Origin: Symbiodinium microadriaticum
Taxonomy: Eukaryota; Sar; Dinophyceae; Suessiales; Symbiodiniaceae
Length of the DNA stretch: 64,000 nucleotides
Direction: 5' to 3'
Assembly (NCBI GenBank): GCA_001939145.1
Contig: LSRX01000126.1
Coordinates: forward strand, 921,846 to 985,845
Shown piece after piece: positions 23,556 to 34,823 of this stretch. The stretch's first letter is position 1. Each line of letters starts with the position of its first letter. Under the pieces are notes generated by a model that saw only the letters and a program-made list of their open reading frames with translations, had not been told where the DNA came from and did not search any database. Position numbers and translations under genes: made by a program.

Positions 23556-23640
23556 AGGAGCCTTGGTAGCTCGCGCAGGCTCCCGGCGCCGGTCATCGCT
23601 TCCGGACTCGGAGACTGCGTCAGTCGGAGCCGCCCCGAAC
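23556..23640 (-). CDS. Exon-like island, Asp/Arg-rich
   Basis: GC-rich island between C-rich (23425-23540) and G-rich (23660-23712) telomere tracts. The frame encodes AAPTDAVSESGSDDRRREPA up to CCT|GTATTTTGGG. A second frame is also open. Confidence 0.4.
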
Positions 23641-24206
23641 CTCAGCTTAAATATAGGGGGGCCTAGTTTGCATATAGGGTCTATAGGGCTCAGGGCTTAG
23701 GGTTTAGAGTTTCGCCAATGCGGGGTATACCAAAATTCAACAGGGACGATGCAGGCACGCGTTCTGGTAACAATTTTTCGGCGCTTAGGCACCATACTGG
23801 CTCTGCTTGGCCATTTAAGACAGTCTTGGTTTGCAGTCTTGGCATGTGCCTTGGTTCCGCTTTCGACGCATCTCACGGATTAGAGATTAGTCAAGATTTG
23901 TGATCGGGGTTAACGATGATTCGTTTCGACATTGTAATTAATGCCTTTACCTGCAAGGGTTGGCGCTCTTTCAGCCTGCAAACGCAGATGTGACCACGAA
24001 AGCACCTACCAAACCTCACGAATACAAGAGCACAGTGAAACGAACTACAACTACATAAACAACGGGTACTCCAGTCCAAGTATAACGGCATTGCTCACCA
24101 AAGGTTAAGTTCAGGAACAGCCCTGAAACAGCAACACAAACAAGTAAGAACGAATGCTACAAGCACATGCTTCACGAATGTATGTTTATACCCACACACC
24201 TTCAGA

Positions 24207-24295
24207 TCCATCCATCCATCCATCCATCCATCCCTCCGTCCGTCCATCCGTCCGTCCATCCGTCCGTCCATCCGCCCGTCAATCCATCCGTCCAT
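24207..24295. repeat. CATC / CGTC tetranucleotide array
   Basis: CCAT units grading into CCGT units. Confidence 0.97.
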
Positions 24296-24670
24296 ATATC
24301 CACCATGCATTTGTATATTAGATACATATATAGCCATCCTTCCATCCTTGCATGTATGCATTTCTATGTATCTACTTACTTGTGGCATCTTGTGCAAAGA
24401 TTCTGGCTACCAGAACTCCAAACAACCTTCAATCCAACAAGTAATACCTCCTCGGGCCACGCAAGCCAGGTGCTTAAAGCCCTGAAGCTCCAAGCAACAA
24501 AGCATACTCAACCTCGTTCTATCGATGACGATGAGCGCAAATCATCCCCAAAATCCACGCAAAGCCCGAACTCCAAACCCTCAGCCAAAAAAAAACGGGC
24601 CCAAGATCTTGTCCTGGACGGAGCAAGCTAAACCCTATTTAACACGACCCTAAACCCTATAAACCCCCTC

Positions 24671-24795
24671 AATGAAAGTAAGCTAGGGCAAGGGCGGCGC
24701 CGTTGAAGGACGGGCCTTCCCGGGGCCACCGGCAGTTTCGCCGTTGGGGCGCGGTTTCGACTTTGGGGTTTCGACGGTCTTAACAGTAAGAACAG
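24671..24795. other. GC-rich exon-like island, strand unresolved
   Basis: Lies between CCCTAAA words (24620-24670) and AGGGTTTAGGGG (24793 on). Plus reading: GATGSFAVGARFRLWGFDGL ending AACA|GTAAGAAC. Minus reading: after TTCTTACTGTTAAG, frame ...REGPSFNGAALALAYFH. Both have good splice signals. Confidence 0.4.
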
Positions 24796-24957
24796 GGTTT
24801 AGGGGCATCTTCAGAGGCAGTTAGATATGGATCATCATGGGAACTCAAGCCTCTATGAATAGGCTGCTATGGTTCAAGTCTGAGGTCTCCGGCCGCCGGG
24901 CCTTAAGTTTTGGGGTCTCAAGAAGCGTCGCTGAAGGTCTCTGCTTCGGGCTTTCAG

Positions 24958-25649
24958 GCTTGGGGATGTATACATGAGGCGAAGTTTGCTTCTACAAGGC
25001 CTAGGTTTGACGAAAGATGCTTTGACATTTCGTTCCGTTTTGGAAACGAACGTTCCGCAAGGCGCAAGTAAGGTCGTGGTTTCCCGTTGTTTTGAAAGAA
25101 CTAGTAACTATGGCCATTACAAAGTAGAGAACTGCCATAGACAAGACTCAGCCTCTCAACCCTGTAACTAATGCTTACTCTGTGCTTGCAGCTGGCATCA
25201 GGTGTTTGCCAGTGCCGGGTTTCTGAAGACTCCCAATACCAGGGACCTTCATGGAAATCTAAAGGGTGTAAAACTAAACACACCCCGTTGCACAAGAACT
25301 GCACACGATGGCGAAAACAAAACAGAACCCATTTCTCTTATTGGGGTTCTTATCCATGCAAGCTCCTCCCATGTATAACCCCAACCTTGACAATTCCTTC
25401 CGCTGGGCAGCACCTGCAACACTACAGGTGATGACTCTTGGTGCAAGAAGCTTCATCCTGAGAGACTGTTGTGATACTTCCTTGGGGAATCTATGCAAAC
25501 AGGCGAGTGTTCCGAAGCCAAAAAACCTCGTCCCCTCAAGGCCCCTTGACGTCATCTGCCTCCACATCATCAGTGCTCTTCAGAATCTTCCGCGGCCTCT
25601 CCTGTGGGCTCAGAGCTTAGGCACCAAACGCAACTGCCACATCCTGTGA
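24958..25649 (+). CDS. Three-exon model, unrecognised
   Basis: Exon 24958-25067 (after GGGCTTTCAG, ending CGCAA|GTAAGG); 124-nt intron with TAACTAAT and TTGCAG; exon 25192-25371; 55-nt intron ending CACTACAG; exon 25428-25649 to TGA. All phases agree. The peptide contains RFDERCFDISFRFGNERSAR, NWHQVFASAGFLKTPNTRD and LGARSFILRDCCDTSLGN. No domain. The consensus first donor and shared branch-like motif support it; the rest could be chance. Confidence 0.4.
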
Positions 25650-27340
25650 CCTGCCTGTGCTAGGTTACGCAGACACGACTTCTTGCAGCTTCGAATGCAA
25701 TGTGCTCCCTCCCAGCCCACGGACGAGTCTAAAGATGATTTTAATGGACACGTTTGCAATGAATGCTTGATGCTTATGCTATACGGAATCTGACATGACA
25801 AACAGCAAAAAGCAGCAACAACTTCTTCTGATTAGTTCTACACGGTCAATCTCCCTGCCTCGTTCTCCTTGTCCTCGTCGCTAGCCTTGTGCTTGCAACT
25901 GATTGGCACCTCTTTCAAGGGATTGCTCAAAAGAGGCTGAGGGATGTGAGGGGTAGATGCGGAAAGCTAAGATGCTTGAATTTGGGTCCATGCCATTGTG
26001 GGAAGCCCTCGCAAGGAAGCCGGTTGCACCTTCAACCACTTAGTAACGAACCTTGCACCCTTTTGTATGCTATAGGCCGTAATTAAACAGTACAGTACCA
26101 CCCTGAAGCCCTCCAGCTTGCACTGCAGCAATTGTGGCGGCTATCTCTATAATCGGCAGTGGGCCAGGCTCGCCAGCAACTAGGCAACCCGTCGTCAGAT
26201 TCCCCAAATTGCGCCCTCACCGATGCTGTACGTAGAATTTCTTCGATGGGGACCAGACGATCATGTATAGCAATAACCTATGCTGCGATCTGTAAACGAT
26301 CTCTTCGCTGCATGCCCTAACACTCGCAACACCCCATAAGGAAACATTCATCGCGATGAGTGTCGAGTACACTGATGTCGTGTTGGTACATTTCTGTCTC
26401 TCAACCACAAAAATAAACTCGACAACTTGGTGCAACCTCAAGCACCCATGGACCATTGTAATGCGAAGTAGGCACCTCCGAACTCCTTTCGGCTTCCATC
26501 TTCCTCGCAGAAGCATAGACAGCAAAGGGCTTTGAAGCTTTGGATCCGAGGCACTAAACCGCAGTCCATGTTGCTACAATCCGAGACCCGAGCCGAATCC
26601 TTCTCTGGAGTGCAGCTACTCAACCCAGCCTGGTTTCCTCTCTAGAGGCCCGAGAGATTCCCCCTCGAAGGGAGCCCTCAAACTCTGGGGCCCTCCATCC
26701 GCAAGTTTGAGGCTCCTCAAGCTAGGGATTGTTCAGGTCTAAGAGTTTAGCTATATAGGGCTTTCAGGGTTCTGTAAAGGATTCAGGGGCTTGCGACCTC
26801 TACCCGAAGCTTAAACCGTAATGCACAAGGGCCTAGGCCTTACTGACTGGAAATGGGCTTTGAGAATCTTTGAGACATATTATCGTAAGATTCTTCAACT
26901 ACAGTAACTGTAAATCTTTGTAGAGCAACTAGTGTATACCTCGATTCTCAAGGGTTCCAGCCTTCCAGGGGACAGAGGCGATGGCCCAGGAGCTGCACAT
27001 CGGAGTTCGCAAAGTGCCTCCCGAAACATAGACATGGTTTATGGTTTAGGGCTTATAGAGTTTATAGGGGTTGGGGTATGGCTGGAATTGCTCTCTAGCC
27101 ATTACTACTGCTACTGCCACCAAACCGAGCAAAGGGTTTATTCCTACTACAGTCTACAGTCAACCAAAGTCAACCCAAAATCCTGTGAATCAAAGATGTG
27201 TCAATCCGACATGCTTCTCGTAGCCTCTTTCGGGCACCAAACAGAAACTACAATACTAGCTATGGTTCAAGGCGTAGGTGCGCCTTTGGCCCAACTTGCC
27301 GCAACGATGGTTTCAGACAAGCTTCAAAGGGCCTAGTTAA
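25650..27340. other. No supported gene
   Basis: Frames up to 134 codons on either strand lack recognisable content. G-rich telomere words occur at 26740-26790 and 27030-27080. Confidence 0.5.
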
Positions 27341-27601
27341 ACGCCCTAAACAACTTAGCCCAAGCAAACCCTCACTCTTAAACCCCACGCCCGAACATTG
27401 AACTTTTCAGCCTCATCCCCCAATCCTAATTGTAACCATAAGCCCCAAACTCTCTAACCCTGAGACACAAACTATAAATGCTAACCGCCCCACCCACCAC
27501 TCTAAACCCTAAATCCTAGATAGCCCTATAAACCCTACAACAAACTGCACACACACATCTTTACAAAAAACACCTCTAACACATCCCTATCAACCCTAAG
27601 C
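27340..27601. repeat. Degenerate CCCTAAA domain
   Basis: Long run of CCCTAAA, CCCCAAA and CCTATAAACC words leading up to the exon-like island at 27602. Confidence 0.8.
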
Positions 27602-27682
27602 CGGCCTGGATCTCTGTAGCTTCGAAGCCTGCCGCCAGGAGAGACTCCCGAATCTCCTGAAGCTCCTCCTGGGCTCTGGCTG
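27602..27682 (-). CDS. Exon-like island, predicted coiled coil
   Basis: After TTTTAAGCCAG the frame encodes ARAQEELQEIRESLLAAGFE then ATEIQAG. It is strongly helical and GC-rich against an AT-rich right flank. The donor is GCTTAGGG (GC-type) at 27601 or GCCGGC at 27605. Possibly part of the same gene as the coiled-coil island at 11065, but not joined. Confidence 0.6.
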
Positions 27683-27689
27683 CTGGCTT

Positions 27690-28335
27690 AAAAGATGATA
27701 GAAACAATAGAATAGAATAGAATAGAATAGAAATAGAAATAGAAATAGATATCACCGGAATATATATATATATATATATATATAACTATGTAACAATATG
27801 ATTTAAAACACCGTGATACAAGTTTGCATAACAAAACAAAATATACCATAACATAACACATGGCATTAAATATTGTTAGTATGTGTATATATACATATAG
27901 GTACGTATAACAAAATGTATGGTAACATGGTATGATGTAACATGATAAACTATATCATGTTGCAATGTGATGGATCATAGTATGATATAACAGAATAGAG
28001 TATCATATAACATAAAACAATAATATAACATAACTCAATGTAAAATAACATGATGCAGCGAAGCAAGACCTAATATTATCATACAGTATAATCTGACTTA
28101 AAATGTACATGACATGGTATCTTATACTCTAACATCATATCATATACCAGAATATAGGATGTCATGACATACTTTCTTCAAATAGAGGAAAATAACATAA
28201 AATAGGAGTAGAAATATACATAGACATAGAACCAGCCATAGAAATAGAAACATAAATACAATGGGCTGGACTGGAATAGAATAGAATGGAATTAGGTTAG
28301 AATTAGATTAGGTTAGTATAGATTAAAATACTGTA
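27690..28335. repeat. AT-rich block with AATAG / AACATA units
   Basis: (AATAG)n, (AAATAG)n and (TA)n, then irregular ATAACAT/ATATCAT words. Base composition is far from the surroundings. No coding frame. Confidence 0.85.
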
Positions 28336-28364
28336 CTAAATGATATTGTACATAGATGTATTTA

Positions 28365-28548
28365 CCTATGTATACATGCATGCATGCATCTATTCATACA
28401 TACATGCATACATAGATACATACACATACATACATACATACATACATACATCCATACATGCATACATGCATACATGCATACATGCATACATGCATACATG
28501 CATACATGCGTACATGCGTACATGCGTACATGCGTACATGCATACATG

Positions 28549-28595
<47 letters not shown>

Positions 28596-28600
28596 CAGAT
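28365..28600. repeat. CATA / ATGCATAC / ATGCGTAC array
   Basis: CATA units, then (TGCATACA)n and (TGCGTACA)n octamers, back to CATA, then TA. Imperfect mirror layout. Confidence 0.97.
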
Positions 28601-30668
28601 AAGTATGTTGTAGGCTTCTAGGTTTTCCTGATCCTCCAAAAAAAGTAGGTAAACTAATGCTTCAACACCTGCGAATGGCTGTTAATCTACATACCTTACA
28701 TGCCGTTGGGGTCCTGGTAGGGTTTGGGGCTTAGGGGTTCCAGAGTCCAAGATTTTGAAGGGGGCGCTTAACCGCAGCCCAAACCCACGGAAACGGGCAT
28801 GTGATAGCTAGTGTCCAGAGTTTAGAGCCCAAGAAGGTTGACCTCGTGAAGGTTCCTCATTGCAACCCAGGCGCGACCGATAATGCTTCTAGACATGCGA
28901 ACGATGTCACGCCATTCTGGGCGATCACGGCCTGCAGGGTTTTCGGAATTGATAGGTCTCGGCGCCGAACCCCGACAACACCGGCCTTTCATGGTTGCAA
29001 TTCCCAGCGTCAGACTGCTAAGCCCTCCTGTTTCACACCTGCTCTTGCTGCGAACATATAGTCAACACGCACAAGCCTTCATACCATTCAGAACGATCGT
29101 GCCTATAACTGCCAATTACTAGTTCCTAGTGACCTAGTGCGTTTAAGTTTTAAAGTTTGCAGCCGCGCAACCCGGAGCACCACGCCGGCTGTTCCACAGA
29201 AACAGAACCAATACTCAACCAAGGCTTGACCTGCAGGATAGACGTCGCAGAAGTCAACAACAGTACCAACCTTGCAGAACAGTCCCCTAACATCTCTAAA
29301 CTATACAATCGCCTTACGGCGAAAGCCCCCGGCGGCCTGCATCCGGTCTAGCCCCGCCAGTTTCATCATGGACTGGAGCCTCGGATGGAGTTTACTTTGC
29401 CTTATGGATTTAGGGTTAGGGTCTCCATGTCTTGCAATCTCTCTCTCTCGCTCGCCATCCGCCTTTGCCTCTCTAAAGCAGATCCGCTGTCGGCGTGTTT
29501 GTGTATGTACAAGGGTTTAGGGTTTAGGGTTTAGGAGGGGAGAGGAGCAATAACTACACATGCGGGAGACATGGCTGGAGACAGATAGAGATATGTAGTA
29601 GCTGAGGCTCAACATGATTAATCTTTAAGGGTTTCAGAAACTCAGCGATATCTTGTATTTTATCGCTGTAGGGTCCTGAAAATTCAATCACTAGATCCTA
29701 CTGTTCAGGATCTATATGTTTTGAAGAAGGTCCCAAACAAGTTCATTCCAATATTCCGAGGCCACGAAACTGCTGCATTGTGCTTTTCCTGGGGGAGCGG
29801 CTTTGGACAACCATGCAGGCTAACTTTGGTTGGTGTTAATTGACTTAGCGCTACTGTTCCGTACTTGTACTTTTACGATTATCTTCTCCATGCTGACTCG
29901 CTAACCGCTAACCTCGCAACCCAAAGCTTACGCCCCCGATGCTCCCGCTGCCGATCCGAAAAAGCTCCATAGCCTAAGCTCCCACCTCCACCACGAAACC
30001 GACACGCAGTTCCGAAAACCCTCTGCACCCCTGTGCATTCTCATAGCTCGGACTTGACAGATGAGGTCTACCAGTCTACCATTAGGAGTTAGCATGGGTT
30101 TATAGGCTCAGGATTCACGGTATACGGTATCGGTATACGGCTATAGACTCCAGATGATAGATGTCCCTAAACCTTTGCAAGGCAGCCAGGTGGCTTCTCA
30201 CAGATACCGACGGCCACAGGGGGTGCTACGTCCCCAAGAGGCGACATTCCGCATGTTGTCTCCTTTGCAAGACTGGCTTCGTGCAGTGAGCTGTCATTTT
30301 GTCGGGATCCGGGGCCGGGATGTACGGGTCTACAGCTCAGGGCCACGGCTTCATACTGTGTAGGGCTTTCGGGTCCGGAGATTTTCTCATGGAGCCATAG
30401 GCTGGGCCTTCAGGGTTTGGAGTACTGGCTTGGGGCCAAGGCATACTCCGAAATGCCCACCTTCAGTTCTTGAGAGCCGAAAGCCCAAAATAGCTTTTAC
30501 TGGATGCAGTCATCCCGGAGCCCGAGGCCCGATACCGCGAATGCTGAACCTTAAACCCTCAACCCCGGACCTTCCAGCCAAAACCCAAAACCCGAGCCCT
30601 CAACTCCAAAACCTCCGAAAGCCAGACACCCTGAACCTAAGCCCACAACCCAAGCACCTCTTTTGCAG
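28601..30668. other. No supported gene; telomere words at both strands
   Basis: Holds GGGTTTAGGGTTTAGGG at 29515-29535, a copy of the dispersed repeat at 30037-30073, ATACGGTAT words at 30115-30140 and a C-rich tract at 30540-30660 that leads into the next exon. Confidence 0.5.
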
Positions 30669-30744
30669 CCAAATGAAGGCTCTTGAGATTGCCTCGGCTC
30701 GGGAGCTACCAGCAACTTTCAAACTAGGTCTTGGCGCTTGCAGG
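30669..30744 (+). CDS. Exon with strong acceptor and telomere-like donor
   Basis: The acceptor ACCTCTTTTGCAG and donor TGCAGG|GTTTAGGGTTCAGGG bound a frame encoding MKALEIASARELPATFKLGL. The left flank is CCCAAAC/CCCAAGC-rich, the right flank TTTAGGG-like. One of the clearest plus-strand islands. The peptide family is not recognised. Confidence 0.6.
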
Positions 30745-31235
30745 GTTTAGGGTTCAGGGTTTTGGGTTCTGTAAGGCCTTCCTTGTACAGCGGCAATCAT
30801 GCAGCTCCAGATCTTGCACATCATAAGCCTCTTCAGCACTAAGCCCAGCATGAAACAACCACAGTGTGACGAGATACCTCTGTACCGGATACTACGTCCT
30901 GGCATAAGGGGCACTCTAGCCATCAGAGGCTATCACTATCAAGAACGGAAGCTGAGAGCTTGATTCATTGACATTGAGATGCATGATGCATGCAACGCGA
31001 AAGCTCCGGGTCCTAGAGGCATCGATTAAAAAGACCTAGCCACGTCTACGTTCCAACTATCAGACTGCCTAGGCGAAGCCACTTGCTTCCAGGAGTCACC
31101 GTGACTGAGACCCTAAAGCCCAGATCCCAACCTGAACCCCCCCTTTACTAATTAATACTCAAATGGACATTATTGTTATTATAGTATAGCTTTTTATTGG
31201 CATGATTATTACTAAAATTATTGAACAAGCTGCAC

Positions 31236-31347
31236 GCATGCCCCGGACCGAAGCCAGCAGCTCTAACACGGCCCACGATCTCCGAGAACTCGTCGGCTGT
31301 CAGCTTACCCAAGCCTTTCGTAAGGTGCTTAGCGCCAGCTAGGCTTA
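31236..31347 (-). CDS. Exon-like island, unrecognised globular peptide
   Basis: After GTAACTGCAG the frame encodes SLAGAKHLTKGLGKLTADEF then SEIVGRVRAAGFGPG. It ends near CATGC|GTGCAGC; AT-rich sequence follows. G-rich telomere words lie right (31370-31420). Confidence 0.6.
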
Positions 31348-31581
31348 CTGCAGTTACTATCGGGCCAAGGGAAATTTAGGGTTTGGAGCTTGAGGCTTAT
31401 AGCGTCTAAGGTTCAGGGGTCAGCACTCCGAGTTGTCGGTGTGAGGGTTTTAAGGCCTCAAGAGGTCCGGGCTGCAGGGGATTAGGTTCGCAGGCCCTTG
31501 CCCTGGACCGTAAATTCCCAGCCCTACGCCCGAACCCCCAAAAATCTAAAGCCTTAACCCCAAAATGCCCCGAACTCAAAC

Positions 31582-31611
31582 TCTGCTGTGCGCTGCTCCA
31601 GTGCGGCGAGC
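31582..31611 (-). CDS. 30-nt candidate micro-exon
   Basis: A pyrimidine-rich acceptor (CTCCCGTCTTCGCATTTAG) and a GCAGA|GTTTGAGTTCGGGG donor bound 30 bases encoding LAALEQRTAE in one frame. Its phase does not join directly to the island at 31347, so a further exon or another frame is needed. Confidence 0.45.
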
Positions 31612-32215
31612 CTAAATGCGAAGACGGGAGACTGAATTCTTAACTGTTGCGCCCGAATTGCAACGAACCCTCACAGGCTCGCTGACTCCTTCTTGAACCT
31701 CACAGCATACAACTAATCGGATCTCTTGGATTAGGCTTAGACACTCCTGAACGATGTATCCAGATACAGATACTGATATCGATATAGGTAGACGTATGCA
31801 TATAGGCATAGGTATACTAGGTACAGGCACAGGATACAGGTTTAATGCACAAAAGTCTTTCCCTCGACCCAGATGCACCTAATGTGCACGACGCCTGCCG
31901 TACATGCAGTAAACAAACCTTGGGGCTTCGGAAACCTTTCCAGGTCACCCTGAAGCCTCGAGAGCTGCAGGAGCTCTTACCACCTGTACCCTGCAAAACT
32001 GAGGAGCGTCATGCCAGGGCACAGCCGAAGGTGTTCACCCCGAGATTCGATAGCAGGTCGGCGAGACAAGGAACTCCTGTGCCAGGGGAGGTATCTGGAG
32101 GTACTCGAAAGCTAAGTCCCGAAGCCTTTCATCAGTAGGGCTGGCGTAAAACTCTGGCAGTTTGGACGGCTTAGGGTCAAAGTCGAGGCTCGGGGTGTAG
32201 ACATCTTCGCTGTTC

Positions 32216-32485
32216 TTGCTTCCGGGCTCGCTTGGACCAAGCCAGCATCAGCTCAGGAAGTTTTCCCAGCTGACAAAGTCGCACCGCAGGGAGTTTCGTC
32301 GGACTAGAGGTTTTGAGAGGGGCCAGGACCAAGGGCGCCGATTACAAGCTCCGCTCAAAGCCCCCACACCAGCACCAGCTGCCAAAACGGTAAAGTTAAG
32401 AACATGTAAAGCCGTCGGTACCCGAGTCCTAGCAGAGACCTGGAAAAAAAAACAGCCGCCTAGCCCGAAGAAGCCCCTGGCCTAG
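32216..32485 (+). CDS. Open frame of 89 codons, basic
   Basis: Arg/Lys-rich (KSHRREFRRTRGFERGQDQG) ending in a Pro/Lys tail at TAG 32485. No start, splice or domain support. Confidence 0.2.
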   Translation: MLPGSLGPSQHQLRKFSQLTKSHRREFRRTRGFERGQDQGRRLQAPLKAPTPAPAAKTVKLRTCKAVGTRVLAETWKKKQPPSPKKPLA

Positions 32486-32541
32486 GCATTCAAGTCTCAG
32501 CAAAGTTGGTTGTACACACGGCAACCACGTGTTAGACCTCT

Positions 32542-32742
32542 TCAAGTTTCGGGGTTTTTCAGATTTGAGTTGCCGCCCGGACCGTTCCCGGTCTGCCTGC
32601 ATCGAGGAGCCTTTCGGTGAGCTTCTTCGAGACAACCTCGGGTCCACTCGTCAATCGTGTGCTTTGGCTTTGGGGGGGGGGGCGTTGCCGCTTGAACCTC
32701 AATAATGTTCGATTTTTGGATGGGGTCTGTCGTCTTGGCCAA
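32542..32742 (-). CDS. Open frame of 66 codons, unrecognised
   Basis: Encodes PKHTIDEWTRGCLEEAHRKA after a Pro run created by a 10-C homopolymer. An overlapping minus frame (VVSKKLTERLLDAGRPGTVR) is equally open, so an indel or an intron near the homopolymer is possible. Confidence 0.3.
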   Translation of the reverse strand: MAKTTDPIQKSNIIEVQAATPPPPKPKHTIDEWTRGCLEEAHRKAPRCRQTGNGPGGNSNLKNPET

Positions 32743-32916
32743 GGTCGTGCCTCCTCAACCAAGCTTTTATAAGGCTTGGTTGAACCAGTGAGCCCTAAAT
32801 CCCAACCGGCGGATCAGATCTCAAATCCAAAGCATTCTAAACCCCAGGCGCTAAGCTAAACCCCAATGCTTTCAGGCAGCTTGGTCCCCTGGGTTTCGGA
32901 ACCTAGCTCCTCTTGT

Positions 32917-33000
32917 TCAGGGTTTAGGGTTCTGGGTTTGGGGGTTCAGAGTTTAGGGTTGGGGGTATAGGGTTTGGGACCCGTGGGATGTAGGGTCAAG
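32917..33000. repeat. Degenerate TTTAGGG tract
   Basis: About ten G-rich units, many changed to TTCAGGG, TTTGGGG or TTCTGGG. Confidence 0.85.
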
Positions 33001-33370
33001 TGAGGGCTGGGAGTTTGGCGTTAAGGAGCAGCTAGAGCCTAAATTCCACCCGCGCAAACACCCTTGGCTGAAGGGCTTGCCGGCAAATACGCCTGGAAGG
33101 TAGACGCTACACCGTTCAGGGCCGTGTTCACGACATCACCACGGAATAGCCTAGAAGTGTGCGATTGCATAGAATGTTCGAGCATACCGCATGCATGTTG
33201 ATGGACAACATCTCGCGGCAATCAGGCCCAACATGATTCTCGCGGAGGTAGAAATCCAGAGAGCCTTAAGAACCCAAGCACCAAAAGCCTTAAAATCATC
33301 TTGAATCCAACTCAGTCCCGAGCTGTAACCCGTAAACTTTGTACACACTCCAAACTCTGGAGACTCTAGA

Positions 33371-33657
33371 TCCCAAGCGATTCAGGGTCAACTCATAGTG
33401 CTGGGATCCCCGCAGGAGCCGTGATTTTGGGTCGCTCTTCCTCCTTCAAGTGGAGATGTTTGAGATTAGCAATGCTAGCCCTGATGCTCTGGTCCGAGAT
33501 CCTGTTGGCATCAATTAGAGTGCCAGAACAACACTACGAAGAAACACCTTTTTCAAAGTGAGTGGTTAAACCAGGTGTTGTAAGTTCACAGAAGACTCCC
33601 TGAGCTAGCAAGCTCGTGAACACCAAACCCTCTTGTTCCCAGGTGCTTCAACCATAA
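33371..33657 (+). CDS. Two-exon model with hydrophobic segment
   Basis: The frame is open from after CTCTAG at 33371 to TCAAA|GTGAGT (33557). A 51-nt intron ends GAGCTAG, and the frame resumes at 33609 to TAA at 33657. It encodes a hydrophobic stretch LRLAMLALMLWSEILLASIR, a possible signal anchor or membrane helix, with basic residues before it. No family recognised. Confidence 0.35.
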
Positions 33658-34488
33658 ACTCCGATATCGGAACCAAGAACACAAACTAAGAGGTCAAAGA
33701 ACGACTTTTGCAAGCTCAAAGCCGGTCTGCTCCTCTTCCGGCCCCATCGCTCAGAGATGATCGTCGGAGCGACAGCGGAGGCGTCAGTTCAGCAGAAACT
33801 CTGGCTTTGCGTTGCTGTATGACTAAAAACACTTGGCTCATGTGACGATGCTCTGTCAGAGTTGAAAGCAACCAGATACTGCCGGGATGTTTTCTGTCGC
33901 GTCCTCTTTATTGGAGTTGACTGGCGCTGCTTCAATGCTTTGGGTCGGATGGGTTGCTTCGGCCCTGGTAGAGGGAGAAAACACTTCTGCCAGAGCCGGG
34001 GGGGGACAGACTTCAACAAGCCAGCCGGCTGCGAGCAGCGGGAACTTTCAGCAAACAAAATTGACACTCCTCTTCCAGCCCGAAACAGTAGGCAAGGTCC
34101 TCCCCACAAGAATCTCGGCGTTGAGAGGCCTCAGCCCCAACCCGAAACATGCTCGAGCTTGAATTACACGTGCAACTCGACTCCGACTTTAACCACCGAG
34201 TCCGAAATCCTGAAATACCGTCATTCCAAAACTGGAACCACTCGTGCCTAGACCGGCCACCGTCAGTCAGTGAGAGAAGCCCCCTTCAAACGTGATCCGC
34301 AATCCTAAAGCCTGAGCGAGACGACAACGCAAAAATCGCAACCTGTAAAACCCATAACAACAAAAGCTCAACCCGGAATTCTCAAACCAAAATGCTAAAC
34401 TCCATAAACCCTCAGCCCTGAAACATCCTACACTACCGATTCTAAAGCCGCGAATCGCGCCCCTGAAAGCCCTAAAAGTGGCTCTTGC

Positions 34489-34522
34489 CTGCTGCACCTG
34501 CTGCACCAGCAGGGACTGGAGG
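34489..34522 (-). CDS. 34-nt candidate exon, Gln-rich helix
   Basis: Acceptor GGGTCTCAG; frame LQSLLVQQVQQ; ends CAGCAG|GCAAGAGC, a GC-type donor of consensus form, followed by TTTTAGGGC. The left flank is C-rich telomere-like (34370-34470). Confidence 0.45.
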
Positions 34523-34564
34523 CTGAGACCCGGCACTCTGACCTGAACTCAGGGCTGTTTTCAT

Positions 34565-34684
34565 CATATATGGGAGTTTCCGAAAATATAAGGGGTACCT
34601 TGGTTTGGGGGGGTCCTTAAAATAAGGATTCTTTTTCTTTTGGGGGGTATATTAGGGTCCCCTATTTTCGGAAACCCCCATATG
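34565..34684. repeat. Imperfect inverted repeat, about 30-bp arms
   Basis: Left arm 34565-34599 and the reverse complement of 34656-34684 share CATAT.GGG.GTTTCCGAAA and then ATA..GGGG. A smaller palindrome TCCTTA-AAA-TAAGGA sits near the centre. Looks like a short MITE or a hairpin-forming relic. No copy was seen elsewhere in the window. Confidence 0.75.
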
Positions 34685-34823
34685 TAGACAGCTCCAGGCT
34701 CACAACTAGGAATCATAGTCATACTTATCATCACAATACGCATAGTAAGACATATGCCAACACCAAAAGGGGGTTCCGATTTTGGGGCGCTTCAGGACGA
34801 GGGCTGTTTGAATCAGGTCTACC

